This document shows, piece after piece, positions 1 through 10,508 of a stretch of DNA of 64,000 bases. The notes below the pieces were generated by a model that worked only from the letters and a program-made list of their open reading frames with translations, made no database searches and was not told where the DNA came from. Position numbers and translations under genes: made by a program. Numbering within the stretch: the stretch's first letter is position 1; each line of letters starts with the position of its first letter. The stretch is from Bryopsis sp. KO-2023. Lineage: Eukaryota > Chlorophyta > Ulvophyceae > Bryopsidales > Bryopsidaceae. The DNA lies in NCBI GenBank assembly GCA_030272585.1, contig BSYQ01000003.1:6014001-6078000 (forward strand), read 5' to 3'.

Positions 1-68
1 TTGTTGGAGATAACAAAATCTAATGGTTCTTCGACACTGACTTGCACTGATGCTTTTTGTTTGGTTAG

Positions 69-214
69 GTAAAAATCAAGAACCCAAGTCTCCTTTTGCA
101 CCTCAACAAGGGCAGCACCAGGAGCACCCTGCACAGCAGCAGGAAGACATTCGTTCCCTGACTGGAAATTTATCACAAGTTTCAATGGCAAGATTAGGGT
201 CGATGTGCAGTTAA
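69..214 (+). CDS. 3'-terminal exon of an unidentified gene (partial)
   Basis: An acceptor (T-rich tract ending TTAG at 68) is followed by a frame that stays open to TAA at 212-214. It encodes about 47 residues rich in Gln and Pro (QQGQHQEHPAQQQED), ending in MARLGSMCS. The Gln-rich composition looks like the low-complexity tail of a longer protein, not random sequence. The exon starts with two bases completing a codon from an upstream exon outside the window. No family is recognised. It lies on the opposite strand to the next gene and about 1.4 kb from its stop, so the two would be convergent. Confidence is moderate because only one exon is visible. Confidence 0.4.
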
Positions 215-1585
215 TGATGGGCCGGACGATGCCATGTTGATCTCCAGTACAATTACAAAAATCTGTTGCCTCTTTCCACAGGATGTCCAAAGCAGTTTTT
301 CTTACAAACGAATTGCCCCAGAACATTCACATGGGCAATCGCAAAGAAAACAAACAATGGCGTCAGATCTAAACCAAAGAACAAATGCTCACTGAGCAGA
401 ATAGATGTGGTCAACAAGGTTCCCCTCTTTTCTTTTTCTGCTTCCCCCCGTTCTTCTGAAGGTTTTTTTTTTCCTTTGCTTTTAGTTTTGCTCCTTTCAG
501 AAACAAAAAAAACAAGAAAACTGGAGGGCGAAAAAAACAAATATTAACAATAAAGAAACAATGCCGATTCCCACACCTCAATATGCAAATCCCTTTTTAC
601 CCCCCAAAAGGTTCTTCTCAAAGATAGCCGACCTATTCCAAAGCCAAACCAAACCAAGCCAAGCCAGCCAGGATTATCTCCCCCCCCCCAAAAAAAAAAA
701 TCAATCAAACGAACAAACAAAAAAACAACACTTTTTATCCAAAGTTGACAAAAAAAAGAACTCCTGATTGACTGCCTTCTGTTTGACTCTGCCGCCGGTC
801 CAGTATCACCGACCGTGGGCACATCCATTTTCCCACAACGCCCCCCCCCCTTTTTGTTTTTCTTTTTTTCTTCTCTTTTCAGGATGCCACTCAATCTCAA
901 CCAAATCCAACACTTTTTTCCCCTCCCCCCCCCCCCTTTTTTTAATCGTTTTTTCCAACCCATCCAACCCTTACATAAAATCCCACCAGTCTTCCCGTCA
1001 CAGCCATTTCTTCTTCTTCCCCCCCCCAAAATCTTTGTTCTTTTTTTCTTTTTGCTTTCTTTCTTTTTTTTTCTGCCAATCTTTTTCAATCAAAATTTAA
1101 ACCAAACCACCCACAAGGTCCAGCCCCTACCCACCCCCCACCCCCCAATCAAAAAAAAAAAATAGAATTGGAGGATGTCAATGCCAACACATCAAAATCT
1201 CACCAGTTTTGTCAAAAAGGCTCACTTCAAAAGAATACACGTCACCCAAAATGCTTGCGGCAAATGACTCAACCTCAAATACACGAAATCATGCACACAG
1301 ACCCCAATCCCCCCCCCTCCCACACACTGTACATAGGAGCAAAGCATATTGCCATCCAGTCTTGACCCTTTCGCTTTCTCCCATAAGTTCCACCCAACAG
1401 AAAATACACCCCATTCACCATGCACATTTCCCTCCACCTTCTTCACTCCAGCACTTCTCCAGCAATTCCTTTTTTTTGTCTTTTCTTTTTTTACACTCAC
1501 ACATATCTTGGATATCAAAATCGAAGAGGAACTTAAATACACATTTCAACTTGATGGCGTCTGCTGCACCACCTCCCCTCCTTTC
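215..1585. other. low-complexity intergenic region
   Basis: Polypyrimidine DNA with C, A and T homopolymers and CCAAACC/CCAAGCC repeats around 635-665. Frames open here are repetitive (Phe/Pro/Ser or Lys/Gly) and have no family likeness. It holds the 3' side of the LarB-like gene; nothing else is seen. Confidence 0.5.
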
Positions 1586-4500
1586 TTAAGCAAGCAACGC
1601 AGATGCGCACACTCCAGCTGGAACCAGTTTCGGAAGCAGCATTCCTGCAGGGAAGAGCAACCCCAACAGATGCCTCCCGTTCGTCAAATCCCCCATGCCC
1701 GACTTGCCGTTCCCATTCACGCTGTTGGCATGTCTCACCGGAAGGCTCTTTCCGTTACCATTCAACACCCCCCAATCCCCGTCAGCCGGCTGCTCATGCC
1801 CGTTCACACCGTCGACTGCTTTGCCGTTCAACAGGTTTTCTGCAGATTGAAGGGCTGCTTTGAGTGATGCATCCCCTTGCTTAAGAGAGTTGATTTTGTT
1901 GGCGGATTTCAGCATGCGGGCAGCGGCGGCTGCGGCCGCCACACCGTTGTCGATCCCAACCACAGTCACTCCTGGAGGAGTGAGATTGAGGCTGGACAAC
2001 ATGGCGGATGCTCCACCGAACGTGGTGGCAAATCCAGCGCTGGTTGGAACAGATATCTGGCAAACGATCACGACACCCGATGGTTAAATATGCATCATGT
2101 TTTGCTTCTTACCTTCTCCCATTGAAATCAGGATGTTCAACCCCCTCGCACACACACCCCTGAGCATTTCCCGAGCCAATTTGACAAAGCAAAGCTTAGT
2201 GTCAGTTGAGTGGAGAGTTCTTTCCAACTGTACCATGTTTCCAGACAAGGTAATAATAATAATATCAGGCTTATAATATATATATACTTACTCTGTCCGA
2301 ATTTAACTGTCCACTTATGTTTGGGGTTACAGTTCATGAATGAGACATCCAATTGATGTGAAAGTTTGTGGCCAGCATCTCTGATACACGTAGATGAAGC
2401 CCACAAAATTTCAGATCCATTGGTGTAGAGGCTGCGACGCAGTGACTCCGAAACCAGAAACGAAGCAAAACCGCGATTTTCACCTTCCTGTGAACGTTTT
2501 GACACGTCAAACGTTCATCGTTTGCCACAAATTTTTGTGAACACATTCTTTAGATGTTCTGTGGCGAGCTCACAAAATTTCGTCGTAATTGAACCAGTGA
2601 GCAACGCACGATGTCGTCGTTCAGTAAATCGTTACGACTATAAAACCGAGGAAAGTCGACCTCTGAAACCGAAAATAGCGGCGCAACGCGCGAACTCCAC
2701 CTCGACCTCGCAAACGTCATGAACGCAACTCAAGAGACCTTTGCGCGCCAGTTCGCTCGAAAATAGGAGCGAAAGTGACCAAGCTGCCTAGAAAATGGGA
2801 TTATGATACGGAATGCCAAGCGCATTACACGAGAGGCCAGGTGGAATTTTCAGAACAAATTTTGGGGATACACTATACGAAGTCTATATTGTTGCTTTAT
2901 AACAGTATCTCACAATTTTGAATCAATTTTAGTATGCAAATTGTAAAAGTCGTCGAAGCGAAAATCCAGTTTTTGCTTCGTTTCTGGTTTCGGAGTCACT
3001 GCATCGCAGCCTCTACACCAATGGATCTGAAATTTTGTGGGTTTCATCTACGTGTATCAGAGATGCTGGCCACAAAATTTCACATCAATTGGAGGTCTCA
3101 TTCGTGAACTGTAACCCCAAACATAAGTGGACAGTTAAATTCGGACGGAGTAAGTATAAGGTTTGGTTACTCTTTTTTCTCACTTTTTACTTTTACCTTG
3201 TTCATGACGGCATGGAAAGGAAAAAAATCGTCAACAGATGGGGGGGGATTGGCTTCTGTGATGTATGGATGAGCAGCTGACCACCACAGATTATACGAAA
3301 ACACAAAAACGAGGGAATAAAGCTGTTTATCTTACCACAGGTGCATCCACCAAGCCAGCCACGACGCTGGGAAGGGCACCATCAGTTCCAGACACCACAA
3401 TAAGAACGCTTGCTGAGCGGAGCGCTGAGAAACAACCATCACCACCAACAAGTTAAAACCACAGAAAGTCACATCCCGAAGGCCAAGAAACCCAGCCACA
3501 TGCACGACCCTTGTTTTGTTGACATGCCTCAGAGCCAACTTCCACTCTAGTAGTTATCTGCAGGTAAAACGACCATGCTGTCGCATGTTTCTAAGGATAA
3601 GTTGCATGCCCCACCTGACAGGTTGCTGATGAGATCATGGAGGTTGGATGATTTCACGCCTGGCACTTTGTATGAATAACAGCCCATGTGGTTTGCCACC
3701 AGATTGCACTCTTCCACAACCGCGGAGTGTGCTGCCTCAGAAGTCACGATGGCAATGGACCCTGGAAGTCGTGGCTGCTTTCCATTGGCACCTGCTCTCA
3801 GCTTCAAAATATGACCCCCTCCATGATACTCAACACCTGCAAAAATGGAAAAAAAAATGAAAGAAAGAAAGAATTAAATACTATAAAAAAAAACACCCAT
3901 AAAAATTAAATTAAAAAAAAAGAAAAGAAAAAAAAGGTCAGAACAACTGCCGGGAAAAAACCAAAAATCACCCAACCAATCACTGAGCGAACTTTCTGTG
4001 GTGCCTTTTCTGGTCCACATCAATTATTCTATCGCATCCTAAACTTCAGAAATGGAATGGGATGCCCAGATGAGGCAAAACCTCTTGGACAAAGCAACAA
4101 ACGCAGAGCTTTGCTCACCAGGAAGCAGTTTCCTGACATCAGCGTAAGTCTTTGGCGAGATCCTGGTGGCCACCACCTCCCCTTGATCTTTCCCCACTTC
4201 CAACATGCATTTTGCAACTTCATGGGGGCTCTTGCCAGAACCACACACGACCTCAGGGAAGGAGACCGCCTCACTTTTCAAAGATTCAACATCCAATGCC
4301 TGCACAAAAAAACAAAAAGAGGGTGATTGTGGCTTCGATACAGCAAATCATTTCTTTTTTCCCTACCACAGTTCTATCATATCACTTTACTTTGACAGGG
4401 TTGCATCATGTCGTTTCTCAAGGTTGAAAAGTTCTTACACTCTATTTTTGCCAGGATATATGCAAAATAGGGTGTCAGGCATTGGGATGCTGATGTCTGA

Positions 4501-5376
4501 CTGGGGCACACCTCGGCATTTGGTGAAAACTGGGTGCCGATCTCGCTGGCAGCTTCGCAGGGTGTCAATCGCCCCTCTCTGACCGCCTCCATCATATCCA
4601 TCAAAAATGAATCATTCCCCTCTCCACCTCCTGAAAGTGTCAGGGAACAGCATCCACATCAGACATAGAAACTTTTTTTTTATTTCTTTTATAAAATAAG
4701 AAAATCAGTTTTCTTTTTTTTTTTTAATGTTTTACCTTTCGATGATTTTTGTCATTGAGGAAATAGCCAGCTTCGGGGGTGGCCAACAATGACAAAAAAA
4801 ACGAAGGAATGAGAAAATGAATGTTGTGGGGATTAGGCAAGGGCATTTTGTCTGCTAATGTACTTTTTAACATGCTTCTTTTGGGGAAAGTACATCATTT
4901 CTTTAGGTGCAGGTCAGTGCATTGTGTAATGTGAAAAAAAAAACAGTCGGTTGTAATCTGTGAGTCCTGTCTGAACTCTTTGCAATAGCTTGCCAGGCCA
5001 CATCGATTCAATATCAGCCAACCAACCAGTCAACAGGCTTCCCATCCAACACAACCATGCTAAAAACTACTCCTTGATGGAGTCTGTATTCTTCCACCAT
5101 GTTTTTGAAGAAGTGTTAATGAGTTATTCTGTTGTTTTCACCAACAGCTGCTCAATTTTTTCCCCTTTCGGTTGGGGTTTTGACGCCAACCATTGGACGT
5201 CGCTGTCGATGACACTCGCCTGCTGAAATTGCAGAAAACGCGCAACAGCGTCCAGGCGATCCACGTCGACGCGAGGTCTCCACAAAAATTGTCTGGGGTC
5301 TTCCGCTCGCTATGATACGGCCATTCGCTCCCACTGCGTTCGTGCGACCGCACTCAAGAAATAATTTTTGCGCCAT
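1586..5376 (-). CDS. LarB/CpmA-type protein (AIR-carboxylase superfamily)
   Basis: Six exons, read leftward: first exon with ATG at 5376 (donor unresolved), then 4630-4512, 4299-4119, 3836-3615, 3412-3336 and 2056-1586. Seen in sequence: SFPEVVCGSGKSPHEVA, then ATRISPKTYADVRKLLPG, GSIAIVTSEAAHSAVVEE, VLIVVSGTDGALPSVVAGL and VPTSAGFATTFGGASAM followed by GVTVVGIDNG. These are the conserved blocks of LarB, in order. In bacteria LarB makes the first intermediate of the nickel-pincer nucleotide from nicotinic acid adenine dinucleotide; the cyanobacterial homologue is the circadian phase modifier CpmA. The first exon (MAQKLFLECGR..., Arg/Ser-rich) could be a plastid transit peptide. After the core there is an Asn/Gly-rich tail of about 100 residues. 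Phases of exons 2-6 agree. Function in a eukaryote is inference. Confidence 0.85.
2287..3154. mobile_element. inverted-repeat element in an intron of the LarB-like gene
   Basis: Two arms of about 195 bp, 2287-2480 and 2960-3154, are near-perfect reverse complements. The outer ends read CTTACTCTGTCCG on the left, and the right end is its complement with one C/T change. Each end is flanked by TA (2285-2286 and 3155-3156), as in Tc1/mariner insertions, and the end resembles plant Stowaway/mariner termini. The middle has no transposase-like frame, so it is probably non-autonomous. It lies within the 1.28-kb intron 2057-3335. Confidence 0.7.
2491..2518. repeat. short palindrome inside the intronic element
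   Basis: A 12-13 base hairpin: TGAACGTTTTGAC is followed almost at once by its near-complement GTCAAACGTTCA. It lies just inside the left arm of the element at 2287-3154. Confidence 0.6.
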
Positions 5377-5992
5377 GGCTTAACGCTGTTTCTCACTCTT
5401 CCTGTTGCGCTTGCAAGTCAAAATTGCCCCTCCTCGACTCTACTTCGCTAAAATCGCGTCAGAAAAACCGCTGCTCCTCTCACGAAACACAAGCCGTGGG
5501 GGTACGTTGCCAGACTGGAAAGAATGTCAAAATCGGACTGGTCCGCTGGCGTCTTGACAACGAAGATCAAGGGGCGCGTGACTCCATTTCACCCAAAACC
5601 GGAATGAATCACTCTTCTTCCATTATCACGGCGCCCAGACTGGAATGGCACTTTAATGATGACCTGTGTGTGCAAAAAGATGAACAGGCAGCCTACTCCA
5701 CAGCTGCACCCTTTCTGCCAATACATCAATCTGTGGAAAGTGTTCATCAAACAATTGTGGAAAGAGTACAATTTTCAAAAGAAACAAATCTGGAGTAACT
5801 CGTTCTCTTTAAATCGACGAAGTGCAAAATTTTACGGAGGAGTATGTGTCGATGCAGTACGTAAACATTGCGTGGAACTCCTGTAATTCCCGTTGAGTAA
5901 TCACTCACATTCAGAGTGTCTCAATTTGGCCGTGAAACGTCATAGAACAGAGGTTTCTATGACGTGCATATCCACACACATGGGTTGGATGC
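5377..5992. other. 5' region of the LarB-like gene
   Basis: About 600 bases between the LarB-like start and the 6000-6790 element. A + frame at 5424-5798 is open but resembles no protein and has no convincing splice context. It probably holds the LarB-like promoter; no clear motif was identified. Confidence 0.35.
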
Positions 5993-5999
5993 CAGAAAC
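5993..5999. repeat. target-site duplication, left copy
   Basis: CAGAAAC directly left of the inverted-repeat element; the same seven bases follow it at 6791-6797. The preceding C at 5992 and the last C of the element would also allow an 8-base reading. Confidence 0.75.
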
Positions 6000-6790
6000 G
6001 AGTTATCTGGTGGTCCTAAAAAGGGGGGTAGCGTGCGCCCATCAGGGATACAAAAAAGGGGGGGTGGCGGAGCCCCGCGGTCCGCCCTACTCCCAGGTGA
6101 GACATTTGCGAATAGCTGACTCACTCGCGACCATTTTCATTGCGCTACGCAATCTCGCCACTGCTTTCTTTGCTGAAACGAACGCGGGCGAGACTGAGGC
6201 CAGGTGGACTCCGTTAGAAAGAGCGAACGACGGCGACGGCGACGACGACGACTGCGAGTGCTGAAAGAAGTGAGTGCCTGTTTGTATGTCGTTCGGAAAC
6301 AGAAGTGGTCGAAGGGAGGTTCGACTCCCCCTCTGTTCCAGATTTCGTCCCTTGCTTTTCCGTCTTTCCCTCTCGTTCGATCGCCTGCGTACGCATGAGA
6401 CGTACGCGCGCGCGTGCGTCGTGGTTCGCCCGTCGCCGACATCGTCGTCGCTCGTCTTTTCTATCGGTGCGCACTGCCCACGCGCCATCAGCGGAGACCC
6501 TCACACTCCTCCCCACGACAGGCGACGAGTTCCGAAGCTCGCCAAGCTCGAAACTCCTCCTCGCCAACCTGCTTTTCTCCCTGTGACGACCGGACGACCG
6601 GGAGAAACCAACGCTGGCAGATTGGCAACTGTGAGGGACGGGTAGCGCAATGAAAATGGTCGCGAGTGAGTCAGCTATTCGCAAATGTCTCACCTGGGAG
6701 TAGGGCGGACCGCGGGGCTCCGCCACCCCCCCTTTTTTGTATCCCTGATGGGCGCACGCTACCCCCCTTTTTAGGACCACCAGATAACTC
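6000..6790. mobile_element. 791-bp element with perfect 149-bp terminal inverted repeats
   Basis: Bases 6000-6148 and 6642-6790 are exact reverse complements over 149 bases, including G7/C7 and A6/T6 runs. The ends read GAGTTATCTGGTGG. Seven-base direct repeats (CAGAAAC) flank both ends, the mark of a transposition insertion. The 493-bp middle is GC-rich with GACGGC/GACGAC repeats and shows no transposase motif, so the element is likely non-autonomous (MITE- or foldback-like). The TSD length of 7-8 would suit hAT-type elements, but the ends lack the usual CAGGG start, so the superfamily is open. It ends 100 bases upstream of the cystatin ATG. Perfect identity of the arms suggests recent insertion or gene conversion. 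Confidence 0.85.
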
Positions 6791-6797
6791 CAGAAAC
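6791..6797. repeat. target-site duplication, right copy
   Basis: CAGAAAC, identical to 5993-5999 on the other side of the 6000-6790 element. Confidence 0.75.
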
Positions 6798-6889
6798 AGG
6801 ACCTCGCCCGCGGCCGCGTCTCGCGCGCAAAAGCGCAGCCAGCTGTTTCATGCAGGAAAAGCAAAAAGTGTTCCACACACAACCAAACT

Positions 6890-8130
6890 ATGGCGCTTCT
6901 TCTCTTCACGATAACTGTTATCTTGTGCGCGATGGCTCCAGCGAACGCATGGTCCTTCTCTCTTCTGCGTAAGCGTCGGGCATGAATTCCGTTGCCCCTT
7001 CGTTATGGATCCCTCCGCGGCCTCCAAACGGTCACCACTTGGCTGTTATCACAGGTGGAGCAATAGCTGGAAACGCAGTGACGACACCTAGCATGGAGGC
7101 GGCGAGATTCGCCGTCGAAGAGGTGAGGTTTGGCCAACGACTTTTGAGCGTTTGAAGGCTCAGTGGCTGCATGGAAACGGAAGGAAAGTATTTCTTACTC
7201 ATCGACGTGCAACGTTCCAGCCAAGCTCCTCTTGAACTTTTCGTTGCCAGGTGAATCGCCACCCTGCAGAGACTGTTCCGCGCGTGGGAGCCCTGGAGCT
7301 GATCGAGGTGTTGTCATCGAGTCGTCAAGTCGTTCGTGGAACCACATTCACGTTAAAGCTTTTGGTGGAGGATGAGGGGGAGCAGAGGGCAAAAGTTAAA
7401 GCAACTGTTTACGGTGAGATCGGGCACGGTCGGATCAAACGTTGCTTTTGAAGCAGGCCTGCACGCAGTGACGCTATCCTAACGTGCGGGGAAAAGAAAA
7501 TAGCACAACGCCTTTTGTCGGGAAGAGCGTCGCGATGCTAGTGGGAGTCCACAGAGATGTTTCTTGTCTTGTTTTTCCAGTTCCCGTGATAGGCTCTACG
7601 ACGCTTCTTGACTTCAGACTAATTCCAGAGTTCGCCGACGCGGACCAAGTCCCAGAAGAGAGCGCAGTATCAGCTAGCCAGGCCTACGAACAGGTGGGAG
7701 CAGGTTCACTTGTATTAAATGGTCGCCAACCTTCCCAAATGCACGAATCTCCACAGTCAGAAAACATTAGCAGTGTGGGGGAAACGAATGAGAAACCGAG
7801 AAAAGAACTTGTTCCGGAGGGCAGAGGAGCGTGGACGATCCTATCATTGTAGTCGCTGCCCAAGAAACGATCAAAATCGTTAATCAACGGGTGCAGTCTC
7901 TCCACCCATACACACTGGTTGGCGTTTCCAGGGCAGAGTGCAAAAACATTCCTAGCTTAACATGCAAAATGCAACTGAAAGCCACAAGAGGAGAATCGCG
8001 ATGGTACATTCTGGAGGTATTAACGTCGAACCAAAAGTTCACAAGACTCTGCCAAATTCAGAGAACACCAACACCAAATCAACGTTTTGTTCAAAAGCCT
8101 CATATAACACAGTTCACAGTGTCCCAGTAA
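6890..8130 (+). CDS. secreted phytocystatin with C-terminal cystatin-like domain
   Basis: Five exons (6890-6968, 7055-7122, 7251-7413, 7581-7693, 7825-8130) join to 243 codons in frame. Residues 1-20 form a signal peptide (hydrophobic run, AMAPANA cut site). Domain 1 has the plant cystatin helix motif as AARFAVEEVN (about 42-51) and the papain-binding loop Q-x-V-x-G as QVVRG at 75-79. The usual Pro-Trp second hairpin is replaced by VPVIGSTTLLDF. Domain 2 (about 146-220) follows the C-terminal extension of land-plant cystatins, which binds legumain through Ser-Asn-Ser-Leu before FPYEL. Here the same place reads VQSLHPYTL, so the Asn is missing. Expected role: secreted or vacuolar inhibitor of papain-like cysteine proteases; legumain inhibition is doubtful. 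Confidence 0.88.
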
Positions 8131-8222
8131 ATAAAAAGACAAAACTGTGACGAAAAAGAAACCTCTCCAAGAAACAACTAATGTGAGGTGGCGAGACAGT
8201 CTAGAAATGGGTAGACAACAAA
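8131..8222 (+). other. 3' flank of the cystatin gene
   Basis: Short A-rich stretch after the cystatin stop. No clear polyadenylation signal was singled out. Confidence 0.3.
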
Positions 8223-8402
8223 ATGGATAAGGTACCTCCTGTTCCTCCACCTCCAATGGTTGGAAGTAAACTGGCAAAGTTGAACATGAAGTTTAAAAAC
8301 AACTGGGCATCACTCAAAAGCAATGAACTTTAAAATGATTTCCAGATTACCCTGCTCTTGAAGTTGCACAAAGATGAAGTTCAGAAATTGAAAACCCCAG
8401 GT
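8223..8402 (+). CDS. possible small Pro-rich coding exons
   Basis: ATG at 8223 opens 36 codons beginning MDKVPPVPPPPMVGSKLAK and ending at TAA 8331-8333. Just after an acceptor-like TTTCCAG a second coding-like stretch (8346-8402) reads ITLLLKLHKDEVQKLKTP and ends at a GTGAAG donor. The composition (PPVPPPP, then Lys/Leu helix) is protein-like, but the stop between the two parts and the lack of a family match leave it doubtful. It could be a small gene, two exons of a gene whose other parts were missed, or chance. Confidence 0.2.
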
Positions 8403-9515
8403 GAAGGTGTACCACCGATTTCATTCATGGATGCTGGTGGATATGAAAAGGCTGGCGACAGCAGACCCATGAACCTCCTAATCATTTTATTCGAGACTTC
8501 CAGAACAATAGTTGCAAATTGGATGTTGGACATGGTGTCTTTTTGGGGGGGGGATGGGGGTGGGGGGATGTTTTCAGAATAGGATTTTATAGAAAATTTG
8601 GCAATGGAGGAGAATGCTTGTCGCTGATGGTTGTAAGGCCTACTTCAATTCGAGTCTCATTGCGAACGCCATCTTGACAAATTGTCTTGCTTAAAAAAAA
8701 AAAATGAGCTGACCGCAGCAAACCCCACAAAACAAAATACTCAAGCATCAGAATATGCCCCACAATTGCTGGCTCCATCCCTTTTGACAAAAAAAAGGAA
8801 CAGAAATCCAATCATTATTGTGCAAGACTTGGTCCCAGATTCCAATTCCACAGATCAATTTTTCTTTCTCACCCAGTTTTTCTTTTTTTTTTCTTCCTGC
8901 CTCCCACCCACTTCAACTCTTGACCCTGCCCAAAATGAGTTCAATAATATACAAGGTAAACCCAACCCACTTCCCATCAAGAAAAGAACAAAAATATATC
9001 GGAAGCACCTCTGCCCTGACTCTTCCTCCCCCCCCCCCCCCCCCCCCCTCCCCCCCACACACAAACACACACATAAACCCTAGAAACAGCTTCAGAGGCC
9101 CCTCCGTAGTGAAAACTGAAAGCGATTGAAAATAGCGCAGGCAGGAAGTCCACTAATGGGCACCTTAGGTATGGAAGGCCCCGTCTCGGTCGAAAAAACC
9201 TATGACATTTCAGTAGCTCCTCAGAAATCAGGGATGGCAGGCATGCACAAAGAAGATGCATGGATGCATGCATTCATGCATGCATACATGCATTGCATCT
9301 TCTTAACAGATTTTCCTGAAATGCATCTTGATGTCATGCATTGGTTGTCCCATGCCAGCCACCTTGCCCATAGAACTATCCTGGCTGAATAGCATGCTTC
9401 CAATGGTTCTACCCAGCTTACTTTTCCCCACCAAGAAGTCCCAGTTATTTGTTGATGAGTTGAAAAAACAGCCCTGCTGGCTCCAAGAGAACAGGCTCAG
9501 TGTCGGGGTTTTACC
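8403..9515. other. intergenic, low-complexity DNA
   Basis: No coding exon recognised. Contains a run of about 18 C near 9031-9048 followed by CACA repeats, and a cluster of ATGCATGC palindromes at 9256-9297 flanked by AAGAAGATGCA and its complement TGCATCTTCTT, which could form a hairpin. Confidence 0.4.
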
Positions 9516-9529
9516 TTAGCTTGGAGTGT

Positions 9530-10090
9530 TCAGTGGGATGCCGCCGCTGACTGTGGCCCCACCGGAACCTCTCCGTTGGCAACGTCGGTCTGCGTCGCAA
9601 CCGTCCGCGTTCGACACGTAGATGGGACGCTCGTTTGCGTCTCGACGGCAACGGTCGTCTGCCATGCAGGTGTTTGAGTGCTCACAGTCTGCGCCTCGCT
9701 GGTCCCCGCAGGCCGACGAGTCGACGTCGGAAAAACCATGTCGACCGAAAAACAGTTGGCTAGCCTGGAAAGAATGCAACGACGGAACTGGGTAGGCGCA
9801 GAATCGACGCAACGAAAGACGGGGACCCTTGACGGCCGAAGGCACCAGCGTCAGCGTCGGCGTTCGTTTCGACAGAACGACGTCTCGAGGTTGCTCCGGT
9901 CGAACGACTGGCCCTGGTCAAGAGGTCTGGAAAAGGAGGAAAGGAGATAACTGCTTGAATAGACTCTGTTGCTGTTCCAGAGTGGGGCGAGGAGACAGGT
10001 CCAGACTTCGCGCGCGGCGTACTTTCTGGGAATGATGTTTCGGAATTTCGAAAGGGTGTTATGAGGGCTGCACTCAGTTCAGTCGCTTTT
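9530..10090 (-). CDS. candidate coding region with TQT motifs (unresolved structure)
   Basis: Two protein-like stretches lie on the minus strand in different frames. The first, about 10085-9757, is open for roughly 110 codons without ATG and reads like a Ser/Thr/Pro-rich exon (for example SSPHSGTATESIQAVISF). The second has ATG at 9739 and runs to a stop at 9530 (69 aa); it contains STQTP, ETQTS and ATQTD, spaced like short LC8-type dynein light chain ligands, and uses G/C-ending codons. A splice join between them was not found: the possible introns are too short. It may be one gene with a frame error, two genes, or chance. No family recognised. Confidence 0.25.
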
Positions 10091-10249
10091 GGTTACATGT
10101 TGAAAAGTCGGGAGCCAGGATTGACGAGCAGAATCCATGTTTGTTTCTGTGGTGGGATTTTCTGGCATGATGGGGGAGGGGGGGTCGCCCCAATGGTGTT
10201 CTTTACCAGTGTGTTAGTTATCGCTGGGTTGATTTCCATCACGGGGTAA

Positions 10250-10320
10250 AAAAATAAAAAAAATATTCTATAAATATTCTATAAATATAAAAAATATTCT
10301 ATAAATATTCTATTTTTTTT
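10250..10320. repeat. AT-rich tandem repeat
   Basis: Repeats of ATATTCTATAA, four to five copies. Confidence 0.6.
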
Positions 10321-10427
10321 AAGTTAATTTTGTCATTTTTCGTTTCTGGGTGAGGAGTTCAGACAAGTTTTTTCTTGGTGGAGGTGATGGATTTAGTGGG
10401 TGCCAACCTAGTTCAGTGTTCTGCTAA

Positions 10428-10508
10428 TTTTTGCCTGGAACATTTTTTGCTTTGTGCTGGGTCCCCCGTTTTTGCCTGGAACATTTTTTGCTTTGTGCTG
10501 GGTCCCCC
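10428..10508. repeat. 40-bp direct duplication
   Basis: The 40 bases at 10428-10467 (from TTTTTGCCTGG to GGGTCCCCC) are repeated exactly at 10469-10508 with one base between. Confidence 0.85.

Noticed and set aside
5424..5798. 124-codon + strand frame upstream of the LarB-like gene
   Set aside because: No protein family, no splice partner, composition not different from surrounding DNA.
6214..6909. 231-codon minus-strand frame crossing the 6000-6790 element
   Set aside because: It exists because both inverted repeats are open in the matching frame; there is no family likeness, and it overlaps the cystatin 5' end.
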